Source of the DNA: Azovibrio restrictus DSM 23866
GTDB lineage: Bacteria > Pseudomonadota > Gammaproteobacteria > Burkholderiales > Rhodocyclaceae
Direction of reading: 5' to 3'
Assembly: GCF_000429665.1 (NCBI RefSeq)
Contig: NZ_AUCH01000002.1
Coordinates: 1 to 64,000, forward strand
Length of the DNA stretch: 64,000 nt
This document shows positions 18,142 to 26,866 of this stretch, one piece after another. How positions within the stretch are numbered: position 1 is the first letter of the stretch; each line of letters begins with the position of its first letter. The translations under genes and the position numbers were made by a program. The notes below the pieces were generated by a model. The model was not told the origin of the DNA, ran no database searches, and saw only the letters and a list, made by a program, of their open reading frames with translations.

Positions 18142-19077
18142 TCAGCGCAGGCGGCTGGCGATGGCGGCGTCCAGGTTGGCGAGAAAGCGTTCCACGGCTT
18201 CGGTGTAGCCGCCGGGCTGGCCGAGCTGGGCGTTGATCTCGCCGTGGGAGAGGTCCTGGCGCAGCACTTCGGCGCGGATGTCCAGCTGGCGGGCCCGGGC
18301 GGCGAAGCCGTCAGCCTGGCGGCAGGAGTCGTCCCGGCGGGACGAGCAGATCGACAGCAGTGGCGCAGCGCCGGTCGCCAGGGCGTTGATTGGCGACATG
18401 GCCCGCCAGTAGGCGGGGTCGGTGCCGAAGGGTTGATCATAGAGGGGCAGGTGGCGCTGGCTCATGATGGCGCTCACGTCCATGGCGGCGCTGTCCAGGG
18501 CCACGGTGCCGAGCACTGGCTGCAACAGGGGTTCCCCCGGGTAGCGCGGTGCGGCGCCGAGCAGGGCCACCAGGTGGGCCCCTGCCGAATGGCCCATCAG
18601 CACGAATCGGCGTGGGTCGCCGCCCCAGCCGGGGGCTTGCTGCTGGGCCGTCGCCAGGGCCCGGGCCACGTCCTGGAGCTGCACATCCACCGGGGCGCCG
18701 GGCAGCATCCGGTAGTTGGTGGAAACGAAGATGAAGCCCCGGCTCACCCAGCGGGCCACCTTGGCATCGACCACCCGGCTCATCTCCTTGTCACCGATCT
18801 TCCAGGCGCCCCCGTGCACCATGAAGATGACCGGGGCGTCCTGGGCGTCGGCGGGCAGGTATACGTCGAAACGCTGGGCCGGATCGCTGCCGTAGGCGAT
18901 GTCGGCCAGGCGCCGGGCGCCGGCGGGCAGGGCGGCCGGGCCCTGTTCCCGGCCACCCTGGCGCTCGGCGCGCATTTCGCGCAGGCGTTCCCGGAGGGGG
19001 CCGGCCTGGGCCTCGGGGGGCGCGGCGAGCGGCAGCAGTGCTGCCGCCAGGAGCAGGGCAAGGACGGGCGTGCGCAT
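18142..19077 (-). CDS. Secreted alpha/beta hydrolase (esterase/lipase-like)
   Basis: About 311 residues from the ATG at 19077, chosen because it begins a signal peptide (MRTPVLALLLAAALLPLAAPPEAQA). The fold shows the oxyanion motif VHGGAW, the nucleophile elbow GHSAGAH and a C-terminal His in DLSHGE, as in the BD-FAE/carboxylesterase group acting on ester bonds in the periplasm or outside. A dibasic/acidic helical segment (residues 29-50) precedes the catalytic domain. It lies 14 bases after the low-complexity secreted protein gene on the same strand and is probably co-transcribed with it. Confidence 0.85.
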   Translation of the reverse strand: MRTPVLALLLAAALLPLAAPPEAQAGPLRERLREMRAERQGGREQGPAALPAGARRLADIAYGSDPAQRFDVYLPADAQDAPVIFMVHGGAWKIGDKEMSRVVDAKVARWVSRGFIFVSTNYRMLPGAPVDVQLQDVARALATAQQQAPGWGGDPRRFVLMGHSAGAHLVALLGAAPRYPGEPLLQPVLGTVALDSAAMDVSAIMSQRHLPLYDQPFGTDPAYWRAMSPINALATGAAPLLSICSSRRDDSCRQADGFAARARQLDIRAEVLRQDLSHGEINAQLGQPGGYTEAVERFLANLDAAIASRLR

Positions 19078-19091
19078 GGCCGGCTCCCGGT

Positions 19092-19694
19092 TCAGCGGCA
19101 GGGAATGCTGTTGCCGGCCGCGTCGCTGCAACTGCCGGTGTGGCTGACCCCTTCGCCCTTGGTGTAGGTGGTGCTGCCGTTGTAGCTGTTGCCGTTGGCG
19201 CCGGTGGCCGTGCTGGTGTGTTCGGCGCTGCCGTTGCCGTAGCTGGTGTTGCCCGTGTAGCTGCCGCCGTTACTGCCGCTGGCGCTGGTGCTGCGGTTGC
19301 CGCTGACGCTGCCGTCGGCGCTACGGGTACTGCTGCCCTGGCTCTGGATGTCGCCCCGGGCGCCCTGGGCGGTGAAGCCCCCCTGGCGTTCGGCGGAGCC
19401 GTCGGCATTGCGGCTGAGGCGGCTGGCCCGGGCCCCTTCGGCGCCGTTGGGACCCCGGAAGGCGCCGCCGCTGGTGGAGGTGAGGTTGCCCTCCCCATCG
19501 CTGACGGTGCGGCGCCCCCGGGCCTGGGTAGCGCCAGCGGGGCCCTGGCGGACATGGCCGTGGCTGGCGGTGACGCCGCCGGCGGCATTGTCGCGGACCA
19601 CGCGTTCCCTGGCCTGGGCCTGATCGGGGAGGCCCAGGGCGGTGGCGCTGGCGGCGAGGAAGAGGGTGAGGGCAAGCAGGGGGCGGGTGTTCAT
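19092..19694 (-). CDS. Secreted Ser/Gly/Asn-rich low-complexity protein
   Basis: 200 residues from the ATG at 19694, with a signal peptide (about 1-28, ending QAQA|RE). The mature part is a degenerate series of short units rich in Gly, Ser, Asn, Thr and Arg (for example GNTSYGNGSAEH, GANGNSYNGSTTYTKG) without hydrophobic core. It ends with a Cys pair (GSCSDAAGNSIPCR). The composition suggests an extracellular or cell-surface disordered or beta-helical protein. It shares an operon with the esterase. Function is unknown. Confidence 0.75.
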   Translation of the reverse strand: MNTRPLLALTLFLAASATALGLPDQAQARERVVRDNAAGGVTASHGHVRQGPAGATQARGRRTVSDGEGNLTSTSGGAFRGPNGAEGARASRLSRNADGSAERQGGFTAQGARGDIQSQGSSTRSADGSVSGNRSTSASGSNGGSYTGNTSYGNGSAEHTSTATGANGNSYNGSTTYTKGEGVSHTGSCSDAAGNSIPCR

Positions 19695-19937
19695 GGCAGG
19701 CTCCAGGAAAGTGTCGGGAAGCGATGGGCAGGCATCCTGCGCCATCGATGCCTGCCAGTCTAGGCAAGGCGGGCCGGGAAGAGGAGGGGGGAGGGCCCGG
19801 CAATGGTTAAAGGCTGTTAGGAATCCGGGCGTTTGTCATCGTTTGTAATGGATTTGCCCGCGCCCCGCCGGGCCGGGGCTGCCCAGGGGGAGGCCGGCGG
19901 GGCACAATGGCGGCCATCCCTTCCCTCTGCACTATCC

Positions 19938-20702
19938 ATGACCCCAGCCCGTATCCTGATCCTCGATGACGAGCCCGAACTGCGCGCCCTGCTGCAGCGC
20001 TACCTGGGCAGCCAGGGTTTTGCCGTGCGGCCGGTGGAGGATGTCGCCCAGCTCGACCGGCTGCTGGCCCGGGAGCCCTTCGACGCCCTGGTCCTGGACC
20101 TGATGATGCCGGGGGAGGATGGACTTTCCATCTGCCAGCGCCTGCGTGCGGAGGGAGAAACCCTGCCGATCCTGATGCTGACTGCCAGGGGGGAGGCCAT
20201 AGACCGCATCATAGGCCTGGAGATGGGGGCCGACGACTACCTGCCCAAACCCTTCGAGCCCCGGGAGCTGGCGGCCCGCCTGAATGCCCTGCTGCGCCGC
20301 CAGGAGCTGGCCCGCCGGGGAGTTGCCCATGCCGGCAGCGGCCTGGTGCGCTTCGGGCCCTGGCTGCTGGACCTGGAGCGTTGCCGCCTGCTGCGGGATG
20401 GCGCCCAGGTGGAGCTGACGTCCGGCGAGTTCGCCCTGCTGCGCACCCTGGCCGCCAACCCCGGTCGTACCCTGGGCCGCGCCCGCCTGCTGGAGCTGGC
20501 CTACGGCCCCGGGCACGGTAACAGCGAGCGCAGCGTGGACGTGCAGATGCTGCGCCTGCGCCGCCTGATCGAGGCGGACCCGGCGGCGCCCCGCTACCTG
20601 CGCACCGTGTGGGGCGCCGGTTACGTCTTCGTCGGCGATACCGATCCCGGCGAACTCCCCGGGGCGGTCGGCGCGGGGAACCCGGTCGGAGATCAGTCAT
20701 GA
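19938..20702 (+). CDS. OmpR-family response regulator
   Basis: The 254 residues comprise a receiver domain with phospho-acceptor Asp54 (LVLDLMMPGEDG), acidic pair Asp10/Asp11, conserved Lys104 (YLPKPFEP), and a C-terminal winged helix ending RTVWGAGYVFV. The start at 19938 gives the standard N-terminus. Its last codon overlaps the kinase start (ATGA), a classic EnvZ/OmpR-like pair. Target genes are not evident. Confidence 0.95.
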   Translation: MTPARILILDDEPELRALLQRYLGSQGFAVRPVEDVAQLDRLLAREPFDALVLDLMMPGEDGLSICQRLRAEGETLPILMLTARGEAIDRIIGLEMGADDYLPKPFEPRELAARLNALLRRQELARRGVAHAGSGLVRFGPWLLDLERCRLLRDGAQVELTSGEFALLRTLAANPGRTLGRARLLELAYGPGHGNSERSVDVQMLRLRRLIEADPAAPRYLRTVWGAGYVFVGDTDPGELPGAVGAGNPVGDQS

Positions 20703-22000
20703 AACGCTGGCTGCCGCACAGTCTGTTCGGTCGCAATCTGCTGCTGATCGTGGGCCTGATTCTCGGCGCCGGAGTGGTGATGGCCCTGGCCTACCACCTG
20801 CTGGTACAGATGCCCCGCATCGAGCGCATGACGGAGACCAGTCGCCGTTACCTGGGCACCCTGTCGGTGGCCATGGCGCACATGGACGAAGCCCGGCGGC
20901 AGGATTTCATCGCCAGCCTGGAGCATGCCCGGGAGCCGGTGCTGCTGGTGCGGGCGCAGCCGGAAAACCTGGCCCGGCCCGCTTCGCCCCTGGTGCGGCT
21001 GGCCCTGGCCCGGCTGCAGCAGCGTCTGGGCGAAGCCACTCAGGTGGCCTGGTCGGAACAGCCCCAGCCCCGTTTCTGGCTGCGCCAGCAGGTGGCCGGT
21101 GAAACCTGGTGGCTGGGCCTGGATGCCGGCGGCCTCGCGGGCGGGCGGGTGCTGTTTGCCCTGGGGGTGATGCTCGCCGCCGCCCTGCTGGCCGTACTGG
21201 GCGCCGCCCTGATCCAGCGCAGCATCCACCGGCCCCTGCTGCAACTAGCCCAGGCCGCCGACCGGCTGGCTGCGGGCGAATACCCGGTCATCGCCAGTGC
21301 CGGGGCGCCCCGGGAAATCGCCCGCCTGGCCGCTCATTTCGAGCGCATGGCGCGCCAGCTGGAGGCTGGCGAGCGGGAGCGGGCCCTGATGCTGGCCGGC
21401 ATTTCCCACGATCTGCGCACTCCCCTCGCCAAGCTGCGGCTGGCGGTGGAGATACTGGATGTGGCCGGCGAGGAGGCGCTGCTGCAGGGCATGGTGCGCA
21501 ACATCGCCGCCGCCGACCAGGTGATCGACCAGTTCATCGACTTCGCCCGGCTGGGCGAGGCGGAAGCCCCGGTGCTCTGCGACATGGAGGAACTGGTGCG
21601 CGACCTGCTGGCCCGCTACGAGGGTGGGCGCCTGCAGCTGGCGCCGCCGCCGGTGGATCTCGCGCCCTGCTGCTGCCGGCCGGTGGCCCTGCGGCGAGCT
21701 CTGAGTAACCTGGTGGACAACGCCCTCAAGTACAGTGCTGGCCCGGTGCAGGTGAGCATCGCCCAGGACGAGGGGGCGCTGACGCTGACGGTAGCTGACC
21801 AGGGCCCCGGCATTCCCCCGGGGGAACTGGCCCGCCTGCGGCAACCCTTTGCCCGGCTCGAAGCCGCCCGCAGCGGCCCTCCCGGTGCTGGACTGGGGCT
21901 CGCCATCGTGGAGCGCATCGCCCGCCTGGAAGGTGGCCGCCTGGAACTCGCCAATGCCGCCGGCCTGGTGGCCCGCCTGGTGCTGCCCCGGCGGGCGTGA
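20699..22000 (+). CDS. Sensor histidine kinase (EnvZ-like)
   Basis: The 433 residues contain two membrane helices (about 12-35 and 150-172) flanking a periplasmic sensor of about 115 residues, a HAMP segment (about 173-227), a HisKA domain with His237 in GISHDLRTPLAKLRLAVE, and a HATPase domain (NLVDNALKYS, DQGPGIPPGE, GLGLAIVERI). It phosphorylates the overlapping OmpR-type regulator. The stimulus is unknown. Confidence 0.95.
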   Translation: MKRWLPHSLFGRNLLLIVGLILGAGVVMALAYHLLVQMPRIERMTETSRRYLGTLSVAMAHMDEARRQDFIASLEHAREPVLLVRAQPENLARPASPLVRLALARLQQRLGEATQVAWSEQPQPRFWLRQQVAGETWWLGLDAGGLAGGRVLFALGVMLAAALLAVLGAALIQRSIHRPLLQLAQAADRLAAGEYPVIASAGAPREIARLAAHFERMARQLEAGERERALMLAGISHDLRTPLAKLRLAVEILDVAGEEALLQGMVRNIAAADQVIDQFIDFARLGEAEAPVLCDMEELVRDLLARYEGGRLQLAPPPVDLAPCCCRPVALRRALSNLVDNALKYSAGPVQVSIAQDEGALTLTVADQGPGIPPGELARLRQPFARLEAARSGPPGAGLGLAIVERIARLEGGRLELANAAGLVARLVLPRRA

Positions 22001-22067
22001 GGCGGCAGTTATCCCCCCGCGGTAGAATCGACCGGAGTCCGGGCGGTTCCGGGAGGATGGAGAAAAA

Positions 22068-22703
22068 ATGCAGGCGCTTGCCGAACAACCGGTGATTCAT
22101 GTGGTGGACGACGAGGCTCCCCTGCGCCGTTCCCTGCTGTTCCTGCTGGAATCCATGGGCTGGCAGGCCGTCGGCCATGAATCGGCCGAGGCTTTCCTGG
22201 CCGGAGTGCCGGATTTTCCTGCCGGGGGTGGCTGCCTGGTGCTCGACATCCGCATGCCCCGGGTCAGCGGGCTGGAACTGCAGCGGCGGCTCCAGGCCCT
22301 GGAGCTGGCTTTTCCCATCATCTTCATGACCGGCCACGGGGACGTGGAGCTGGCGGTGCAGGCCATGAAGGCCGGGGCCGTGGATTTTCTGCAGAAGCCC
22401 TTCAAGGACCAGGTTTTTCTGGATACGGTGGAGCGCGCCGTGCAGCTGAGCCGCGAGCGTTACGCCGCCAGCTGCCGGCATCAGGAGGCCCGGGCCGCCC
22501 TGGCCCGTCTCTCGGCCCGGGAGTGGGAGGTGGCCCGGCTGCTGGCCCTGGGGCTGGCCAACAAGGAAGTGGGGCGCCAGCTCCACATCAGCGATAACAC
22601 CGTGCATGTGCATCGCCAGCATGTGATGGAAAAGACTGGCACCGGCAGCGCCGCCGAACTGGCCCGCCTGATCCTGCGGGCCGATCCCCACGGGCTGGAC
22701 TGA
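22068..22703 (+). CDS. FixJ/NarL-type response regulator (orphan)
   Basis: The 211 residues combine a receiver domain (Asp60 in LVLDIRMPRVSGLE, Lys in DFLQKPFKDQ) with a LuxR-type helix-turn-helix (LSAREWEVARLLALGLANKEVGRQLHIS, about 149-205), the FixJ/TtrR/TodT architecture. No kinase gene sits beside it, so its partner is elsewhere. It directly precedes the pentaheme cytochrome gene in the same direction and may control it, as related regulators do for thiosulfate or tetrathionate respiration; this is inference. Confidence 0.9.
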   Translation: MQALAEQPVIHVVDDEAPLRRSLLFLLESMGWQAVGHESAEAFLAGVPDFPAGGGCLVLDIRMPRVSGLELQRRLQALELAFPIIFMTGHGDVELAVQAMKAGAVDFLQKPFKDQVFLDTVERAVQLSRERYAASCRHQEARAALARLSAREWEVARLLALGLANKEVGRQLHISDNTVHVHRQHVMEKTGTGSAAELARLILRADPHGLD

Positions 22704-22808
22704 GGTCCGTTAACCGGTTTCGGCTATGGGCCTAGCCAGATGTCCGGATGGCCCGCCCGGGCGACTCTCTCTAGACTCGGAAGCAAACAAGTCCAAAGGG
22801 AGCGCAAC

Positions 22809-24839
22809 ATGAAAAACGGGATCTTTCGCAGCATTCTTGCCTCGCTGGCTTTCCTCGCCAGCGGCTTGGCCCTGGCGGCGGCGGACGCCTCCCTGGTGGA
22901 GCGGGGCCGCTACCTGGCCCAGCTGGGCGATTGTGTCGCCTGCCACACCAGCGGGAACGAGGCGCCCATGGCGGGCGGCCGGGCCTTGGAGACGCCTTTC
23001 GGCAAGCTCTATTCCACCAATATCACGCCGGACAAGGAAACCGGCATCGGCAACTACAGTTTTGCCCAGTTCGACCGGGCCATGCGCCAGGGGGTGGCCG
23101 CCGATGGCCACAACCTCTACCCGGCCATGCCCTATCCCTCTTACGCCAAGATGACCCGGGAGGACATGCAGGCCCTCTATGCCTACCTGATGGAAGGGCT
23201 GGCGCCGGTCCGGATGCAGAACAAGCCCGACGAGATGAGCTGGCCTTTCAGCATGCGCTGGGGGCTGGCGATCTGGAACTGGCTGTTCCTGGATGACACC
23301 CCCTTCCAGCCCGACGGCAGCAAGGACGAGACCTGGAACCGGGGCGCCTACCTGGTCCAGGGCCTGGGCCATTGCGGTGCCTGCCACACCCCCAGGGGCA
23401 TCGCCTTCCAGGAAAAGGCCATGAGCGAGGCCGGCGGCAGCGGCGACTACTTCCTGGCCGGCGAAACCGTGGAGCACTGGCGCGCCCTCAGTCTGCGCAA
23501 CCTGTGGACGGTGGAGGACACGGCCCTGTTCCTGAAGACCGGGCAGAACCGGTTTGCGGCAGCCTCGGGCAACATGACCGAGGTGATCATGCACAGCACC
23601 CAGCACTTCAAGGATGCGGACTTGCTGGCGGTGGCCACCTATCTGAAATCCCTCCCGCCCGGCCCCCACGACAAGCCCATGCCGGCCGGAGTGCCGCAGC
23701 CGGTGCAGCAGGCCCGGGTGCCCGACAACTTGTTCAACAGCCGTGGCGGGCTGGGCTACATCCAGTTCTGCGGCGACTGCCACCGGGCTGACGGGGGCGG
23801 GGTGGACAAGGTATTCCCGACCCTGGCGGGCAACCCCACCGTGCGCTCCCAGGACCCCGCTACCCTGGTGCACATCCTCCTGACCGGCGGCGAGACGGCC
23901 GCCACGGCCGCCCATCCCCGGGTCTTCGTGATGCCTGCCTTTGCCCGCCTGGGGGATCAGGAACTGGCGGAAATCCTCAGCTTCGTCCGGGCCAGCTGGG
24001 GCGACGGGGCTCCCCCGGTGGATGCGGCCACGGTAGCCCGGATGCGTGCCGCCCTGGACCCGAAGAGCACCGATTCGAGCAAGTTCGAGACGCCCCGTCT
24101 GGCTGACATGCTCAAGGAAGCCCATGCGGAGCAGCTGGTGCGGGGCATGCGCCTCAACCTGGAAACCAAGGACCTGCTGCCCGGACATGTGGGCGACCAG
24201 CTCAACTGCAGCAGCTGCCACCTGAATGCCGGGACGGTGGCCGACGGTTCGCCCTATGTGGGGGTTTCCGCCTTTTTCCCCAGTTATGGGGCCCGGGCCG
24301 GCAAGGTGATCACCCTGGAAGACCGGATCAACGGCTGCTTCCGCCGCTCCATGAACGGTAAGCCCCTGCCCAAGGATTCGCCCGACATGCAGGCCATGGT
24401 GGCCTACTTCGACTGGATGAAGCGGGAGACCAAGCCGGAGGACAAGGTGGCCGGGCGCGGTATCGGCAAGATCGACCGCTCCATCAAGCCGGACCCGGAG
24501 AACGGCAAGCGCATCTACGCCGAGCAATGCGCGGTCTGCCATGGAGAGAACGGCGAAGGTCTGCGTAATGCGGCCGGGAAGATGGTCTATCCGCCGCTCT
24601 GGGGCGACGAGTCCTTCAACATCGGCGCCGGCATGGCCCGCACCTACACCGCCGCCGCCTTCGTGAAGCGCAACATGCCCATCGGTTTCCACGGCAAGTT
24701 CCCCCTCGGCCAGGGCGGCCTCTCCGACCAGGAGGCGGTGGACGTGGCTGAATACTTCAGCCACCAGCCCCGTCCGGACTTCCCGGACAAGGTGAAGGAC
24801 TGGCCCAAGGACCCCAAGCCTGCCGACGCCCGTTACTGA
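22809..24839 (+). CDS. Pentaheme c-type cytochrome: alcohol-dehydrogenase-type triheme part fused to TsdA-like diheme part
   Basis: The 676 residues start with a signal peptide (1-24) and carry five CxxCH heme sites at residues 42, 189, 321, 467 and 574. The first three lie in a region like the triheme cytochrome subunit of quinoprotein alcohol or gluconate dehydrogenases (RGRYLAQLGDCVACH… LYSTNITPD). The last two lie in a thiosulfate-dehydrogenase (TsdA/SoxA) module: NCSSCHLNAGT, then ITLEDRINGCFRRSMNG, whose Cys510 corresponds to the cysteine axial heme ligand of TsdA. It is therefore probably a periplasmic thiosulfate/tetrathionate oxidoreductase with its own electron-transfer arm. A terminator follows the stop. 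Confidence 0.85.
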   Translation: MKNGIFRSILASLAFLASGLALAAADASLVERGRYLAQLGDCVACHTSGNEAPMAGGRALETPFGKLYSTNITPDKETGIGNYSFAQFDRAMRQGVAADGHNLYPAMPYPSYAKMTREDMQALYAYLMEGLAPVRMQNKPDEMSWPFSMRWGLAIWNWLFLDDTPFQPDGSKDETWNRGAYLVQGLGHCGACHTPRGIAFQEKAMSEAGGSGDYFLAGETVEHWRALSLRNLWTVEDTALFLKTGQNRFAAASGNMTEVIMHSTQHFKDADLLAVATYLKSLPPGPHDKPMPAGVPQPVQQARVPDNLFNSRGGLGYIQFCGDCHRADGGGVDKVFPTLAGNPTVRSQDPATLVHILLTGGETAATAAHPRVFVMPAFARLGDQELAEILSFVRASWGDGAPPVDAATVARMRAALDPKSTDSSKFETPRLADMLKEAHAEQLVRGMRLNLETKDLLPGHVGDQLNCSSCHLNAGTVADGSPYVGVSAFFPSYGARAGKVITLEDRINGCFRRSMNGKPLPKDSPDMQAMVAYFDWMKRETKPEDKVAGRGIGKIDRSIKPDPENGKRIYAEQCAVCHGENGEGLRNAAGKMVYPPLWGDESFNIGAGMARTYTAAAFVKRNMPIGFHGKFPLGQGGLSDQEAVDVAEYFSHQPRPDFPDKVKDWPKDPKPADARY

Positions 24840-24859
24840 AGCGGACCTTCAGGCAGAAC

Positions 24860-24883
24860 AACGCCCCGGAAACGGGGCGTTTT
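24860..24883 (+). terminator. Rho-independent terminator after pentaheme cytochrome
   Basis: AACGCCCCG/CGGGGCGTT, a 9-bp stem with a four-base loop, followed by TTTT, 20 bases after the stop codon. Confidence 0.85.
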
Positions 24884-24934
24884 CAGTGCACTGCGATCAA
24901 CTCCCCCGGGCCGCGTTCCTCGCGGAGAGGAGGC

Positions 24935-25756
24935 TCAGGGCGCGGCACATCGGGCCACGGCAGCGTTGCTTTGCAGTTTCAGGCAATGGCGCAGGTCGCG
25001 CTCCTTGGGCGGCGCCGCTACAGGCTTGGCCGGTGCCTGGGCGGGCGTTTGCTTGGGTTGCGCTGCGGGCTCGGGAGGCGCCACCGCCACGGGGACTGCG
25101 GGGGGAAGTGCCCGGGGCGTGCTCCGGTGGGTCAGCTCGATCACTTCCTGCAGCACCTGCACGGTCCGCTCCGGCGGCAGCCCCTTGATCAGGTAGCGGC
25201 CGTCCACCACCAGCGTGGGGGTGTCGCGTATCTGGTAGTGCTGCTGCAACTTGCGGGCTTCCGCCAGCCTGCGCTCCACCTCGGGTGAGTGGTAGGCAGC
25301 GGTGAATGGGGCGGGGGAAACGCCCAACTGCTGGATGAAATCCAGCCGGGCCGGCTTGGAAGACAGCTGGTTGTTCAGGTCCAGGTGATGGACATGCACT
25401 TCCTTGTATATCTCGTCATGCAGTAGGTCCGGCTGTTCCAGGAACTGCAGCGTGTGATGTAGCCGTGCCATGGATTCGTCCCGGGACGGGTCAAGGATGA
25501 CGGGCACGTGGACCAGCCGGACATTGCCGGGCATGGCGGCGGACCACTGGGCCAGGCTTTGCTGCTGGCGGTAGCACTGGGCGCTGGGGTAGGAAAAGAA
25601 ATCCAGCACTTCCACCGGGCCGCCGCTGACCGGACGGAGAGGCTCCACCAGGGTGTAGTCCCTGCCCGGCTGGGCCGCGGCGGCTGCCTCAGGACTGAAC
25701 AGCGGGTTGCAGAACAGGCCGACAAATAGCGCAGAGAGCGCCATCATGGTTTTCAT
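24935..25756 (-). CDS. DsbA-like periplasmic protein lacking the nucleophilic cysteine
   Basis: The 273 residues have a signal peptide (about 1-28) and a DsbA/thioredoxin fold: LDFFSYPSAQCYRQQ (51-65) aligns with the DsbA active-site strand, and DTPTLVVDGRYLIKG supplies the cis-Pro loop. The normal CPHC is S58-A-Q-C61 here, so the attacking cysteine is replaced by Ser and disulfide oxidase activity is unlikely. A Pro/Ala-rich linker (about 218-250) leads to a C-terminal CX11C segment (HCLKLQSNAAVARCA). It may be a chaperone-like or glutathione-dependent derivative. It is followed by a small secreted protein gene upstream. Confidence 0.8.
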   Translation of the reverse strand: MKTMMALSALFVGLFCNPLFSPEAAAAAQPGRDYTLVEPLRPVSGGPVEVLDFFSYPSAQCYRQQQSLAQWSAAMPGNVRLVHVPVILDPSRDESMARLHHTLQFLEQPDLLHDEIYKEVHVHHLDLNNQLSSKPARLDFIQQLGVSPAPFTAAYHSPEVERRLAEARKLQQHYQIRDTPTLVVDGRYLIKGLPPERTVQVLQEVIELTHRSTPRALPPAVPVAVAPPEPAAQPKQTPAQAPAKPVAAPPKERDLRHCLKLQSNAAVARCAAP

Positions 25757-25868
25757 GTATCACCTTCAGTGTTTATCCCCGCAGCCCGCTTGCGGGTGCC
25801 TGAGGGATTGGCAAGGGGTGGCCGGGGAAGCTCCCCGTGGAGCGATGGGCCTGCCTCCGGCCCGCGCC

Positions 25869-26153
25869 TCATTTTTCCAGCCGGTAGTTCAGATCCAGGC
25901 GCGGCCCTTCCTGGCGGGCAAACAGGTCGCCGGTCTTCTGGCCCTGCCGTTCGCAGATGATGTGGGTGTAGCCGGATTCAAGGCCAGGCTGGTACTGGGG
26001 TTGGGAATCGGCCCTGGCGCAAAGCTGCCGGGCGTAGGCGTCGATCTGGGAGCCCGGGTTGCGGGCCGCTTCCAGACTGGTGGATCCATACTCGAGGGCC
26101 TGGGCAGCGAGCACCCAGCTCCCCATGATGAGCAAACCGAGATAGCGGTACAT
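25869..26153 (-). CDS. Small secreted hypothetical protein
   Basis: 94 residues with a signal peptide (MYRYLGLLIMGSWVLAAQA|LE) and two cysteines (LCAR, IICERQ) that could form a disulfide in the mature 75-residue protein. A strong GGAGGAGTC ribosome binding site precedes the ATG. It lies 112 bases upstream of the DsbA-like gene on the same strand. No family is recognised. Confidence 0.7.
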   Translation of the reverse strand: MYRYLGLLIMGSWVLAAQALEYGSTSLEAARNPGSQIDAYARQLCARADSQPQYQPGLESGYTHIICERQGQKTGDLFARQEGPRLDLNYRLEK

Positions 26154-26465
26154 GGTGACTCCTCCTGGACAGATTCGCCGGTCATTTTATGGATAAAGCA
26201 TGCGGCGGGAAACCCGGATTTCATGGAGAAGGCTTGTAAAAATCCCGTCATAATCCAGGTTCCTCTGGAAAAACAGCCGCTTGGCTGTGAATTCCCGGGG
26301 CTGCCGCAAGGGATCGGTACGGGCGGATAGCGTCTTCCCGGCGCCAGTCGCCGGGGGCGGCCGGGCTCATGGGGCCGGCAGCGCCGGTTCCTGCCTTGTA
26401 GAAAGCCGCTTCGGGTGTGACGTGGATCACCGACAGGCAGGGCCGGCCGCGGCACAATGCCTCCC
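26154..26465. other. Divergent promoter region, no gene seen
   Basis: 312 bases between divergent small genes. A CACAAT -10-like hexamer lies about 10 bases before the plus-strand small gene. No repeat or RNA gene is apparent. Confidence 0.35.
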
Positions 26466-26597
26466 ATGCTGACACTCCGTAACATCTCCTTCTGGATTGC
26501 CGCCCTGGTCTTGCCGGGCGGCTTTCTGCTGCTCGTGCCCAAGGCCATCCAGGCCGTGCAGCGGCTCAGGGGGAAGGGTGTGTGGTTCGCCCGCTAG
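26466..26597 (+). CDS. Possible 43-residue membrane protein
   Basis: MLTLRNISFWIAALVLPGGF starts a 43-residue frame with one hydrophobic helix (about 8-27), followed by a basic amphipathic tail (AIQAVQRLRGKGVWFAR). The helix/basic-tail layout is typical of real small membrane proteins. A promoter-like CACAAT precedes it closely. No strong ribosome binding site is seen, so it remains tentative. Confidence 0.4.
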   Translation: MLTLRNISFWIAALVLPGGFLLLVPKAIQAVQRLRGKGVWFAR

Positions 26598-26831
26598 GAT
26601 GCGGGGCCCCCGGGTCCGGCGTTTCAGTCGGATGACATGAATTTTCCTGCGGCCCGGGTCCCGGGCCGGCTTCCAGGTCAGCCCTGGAATTCTCCGTATT
26701 TTCCTCTCTCCAGTACCGCCGTGCCTTGTCACGCTGCCTTGCTCCGCTGGGTTGGCACGGCGCCTTGCCAGCCCCCGGAGCGCCGCCTGGAGTTTGCTTC
26801 ATTCGTTTGATGTCAATATCATGGGTTCCGT

Positions 26832-26853
26832 CCGGCCAGCCTGGCCGGTTTTT
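26832..26853 (+). terminator. Rho-independent terminator/attenuator just before the next start codon
   Basis: CCGGCC-AGCCT-GGCCGG followed by TTTTT, ending 14 bases before the ATG at 26867. It could end transcription of the upstream small gene or act as a leader attenuator of the downstream gene. Confidence 0.6.
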
Positions 26854-26866
26854 CTTCTGCTCGCCC

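Noticed and set aside
26810..26835. FNR-type box around TTGATGTCAATATCAT
   Set aside because: The spacing between the half-sites is six bases rather than four, so it does not fit the FNR/Dnr pattern.
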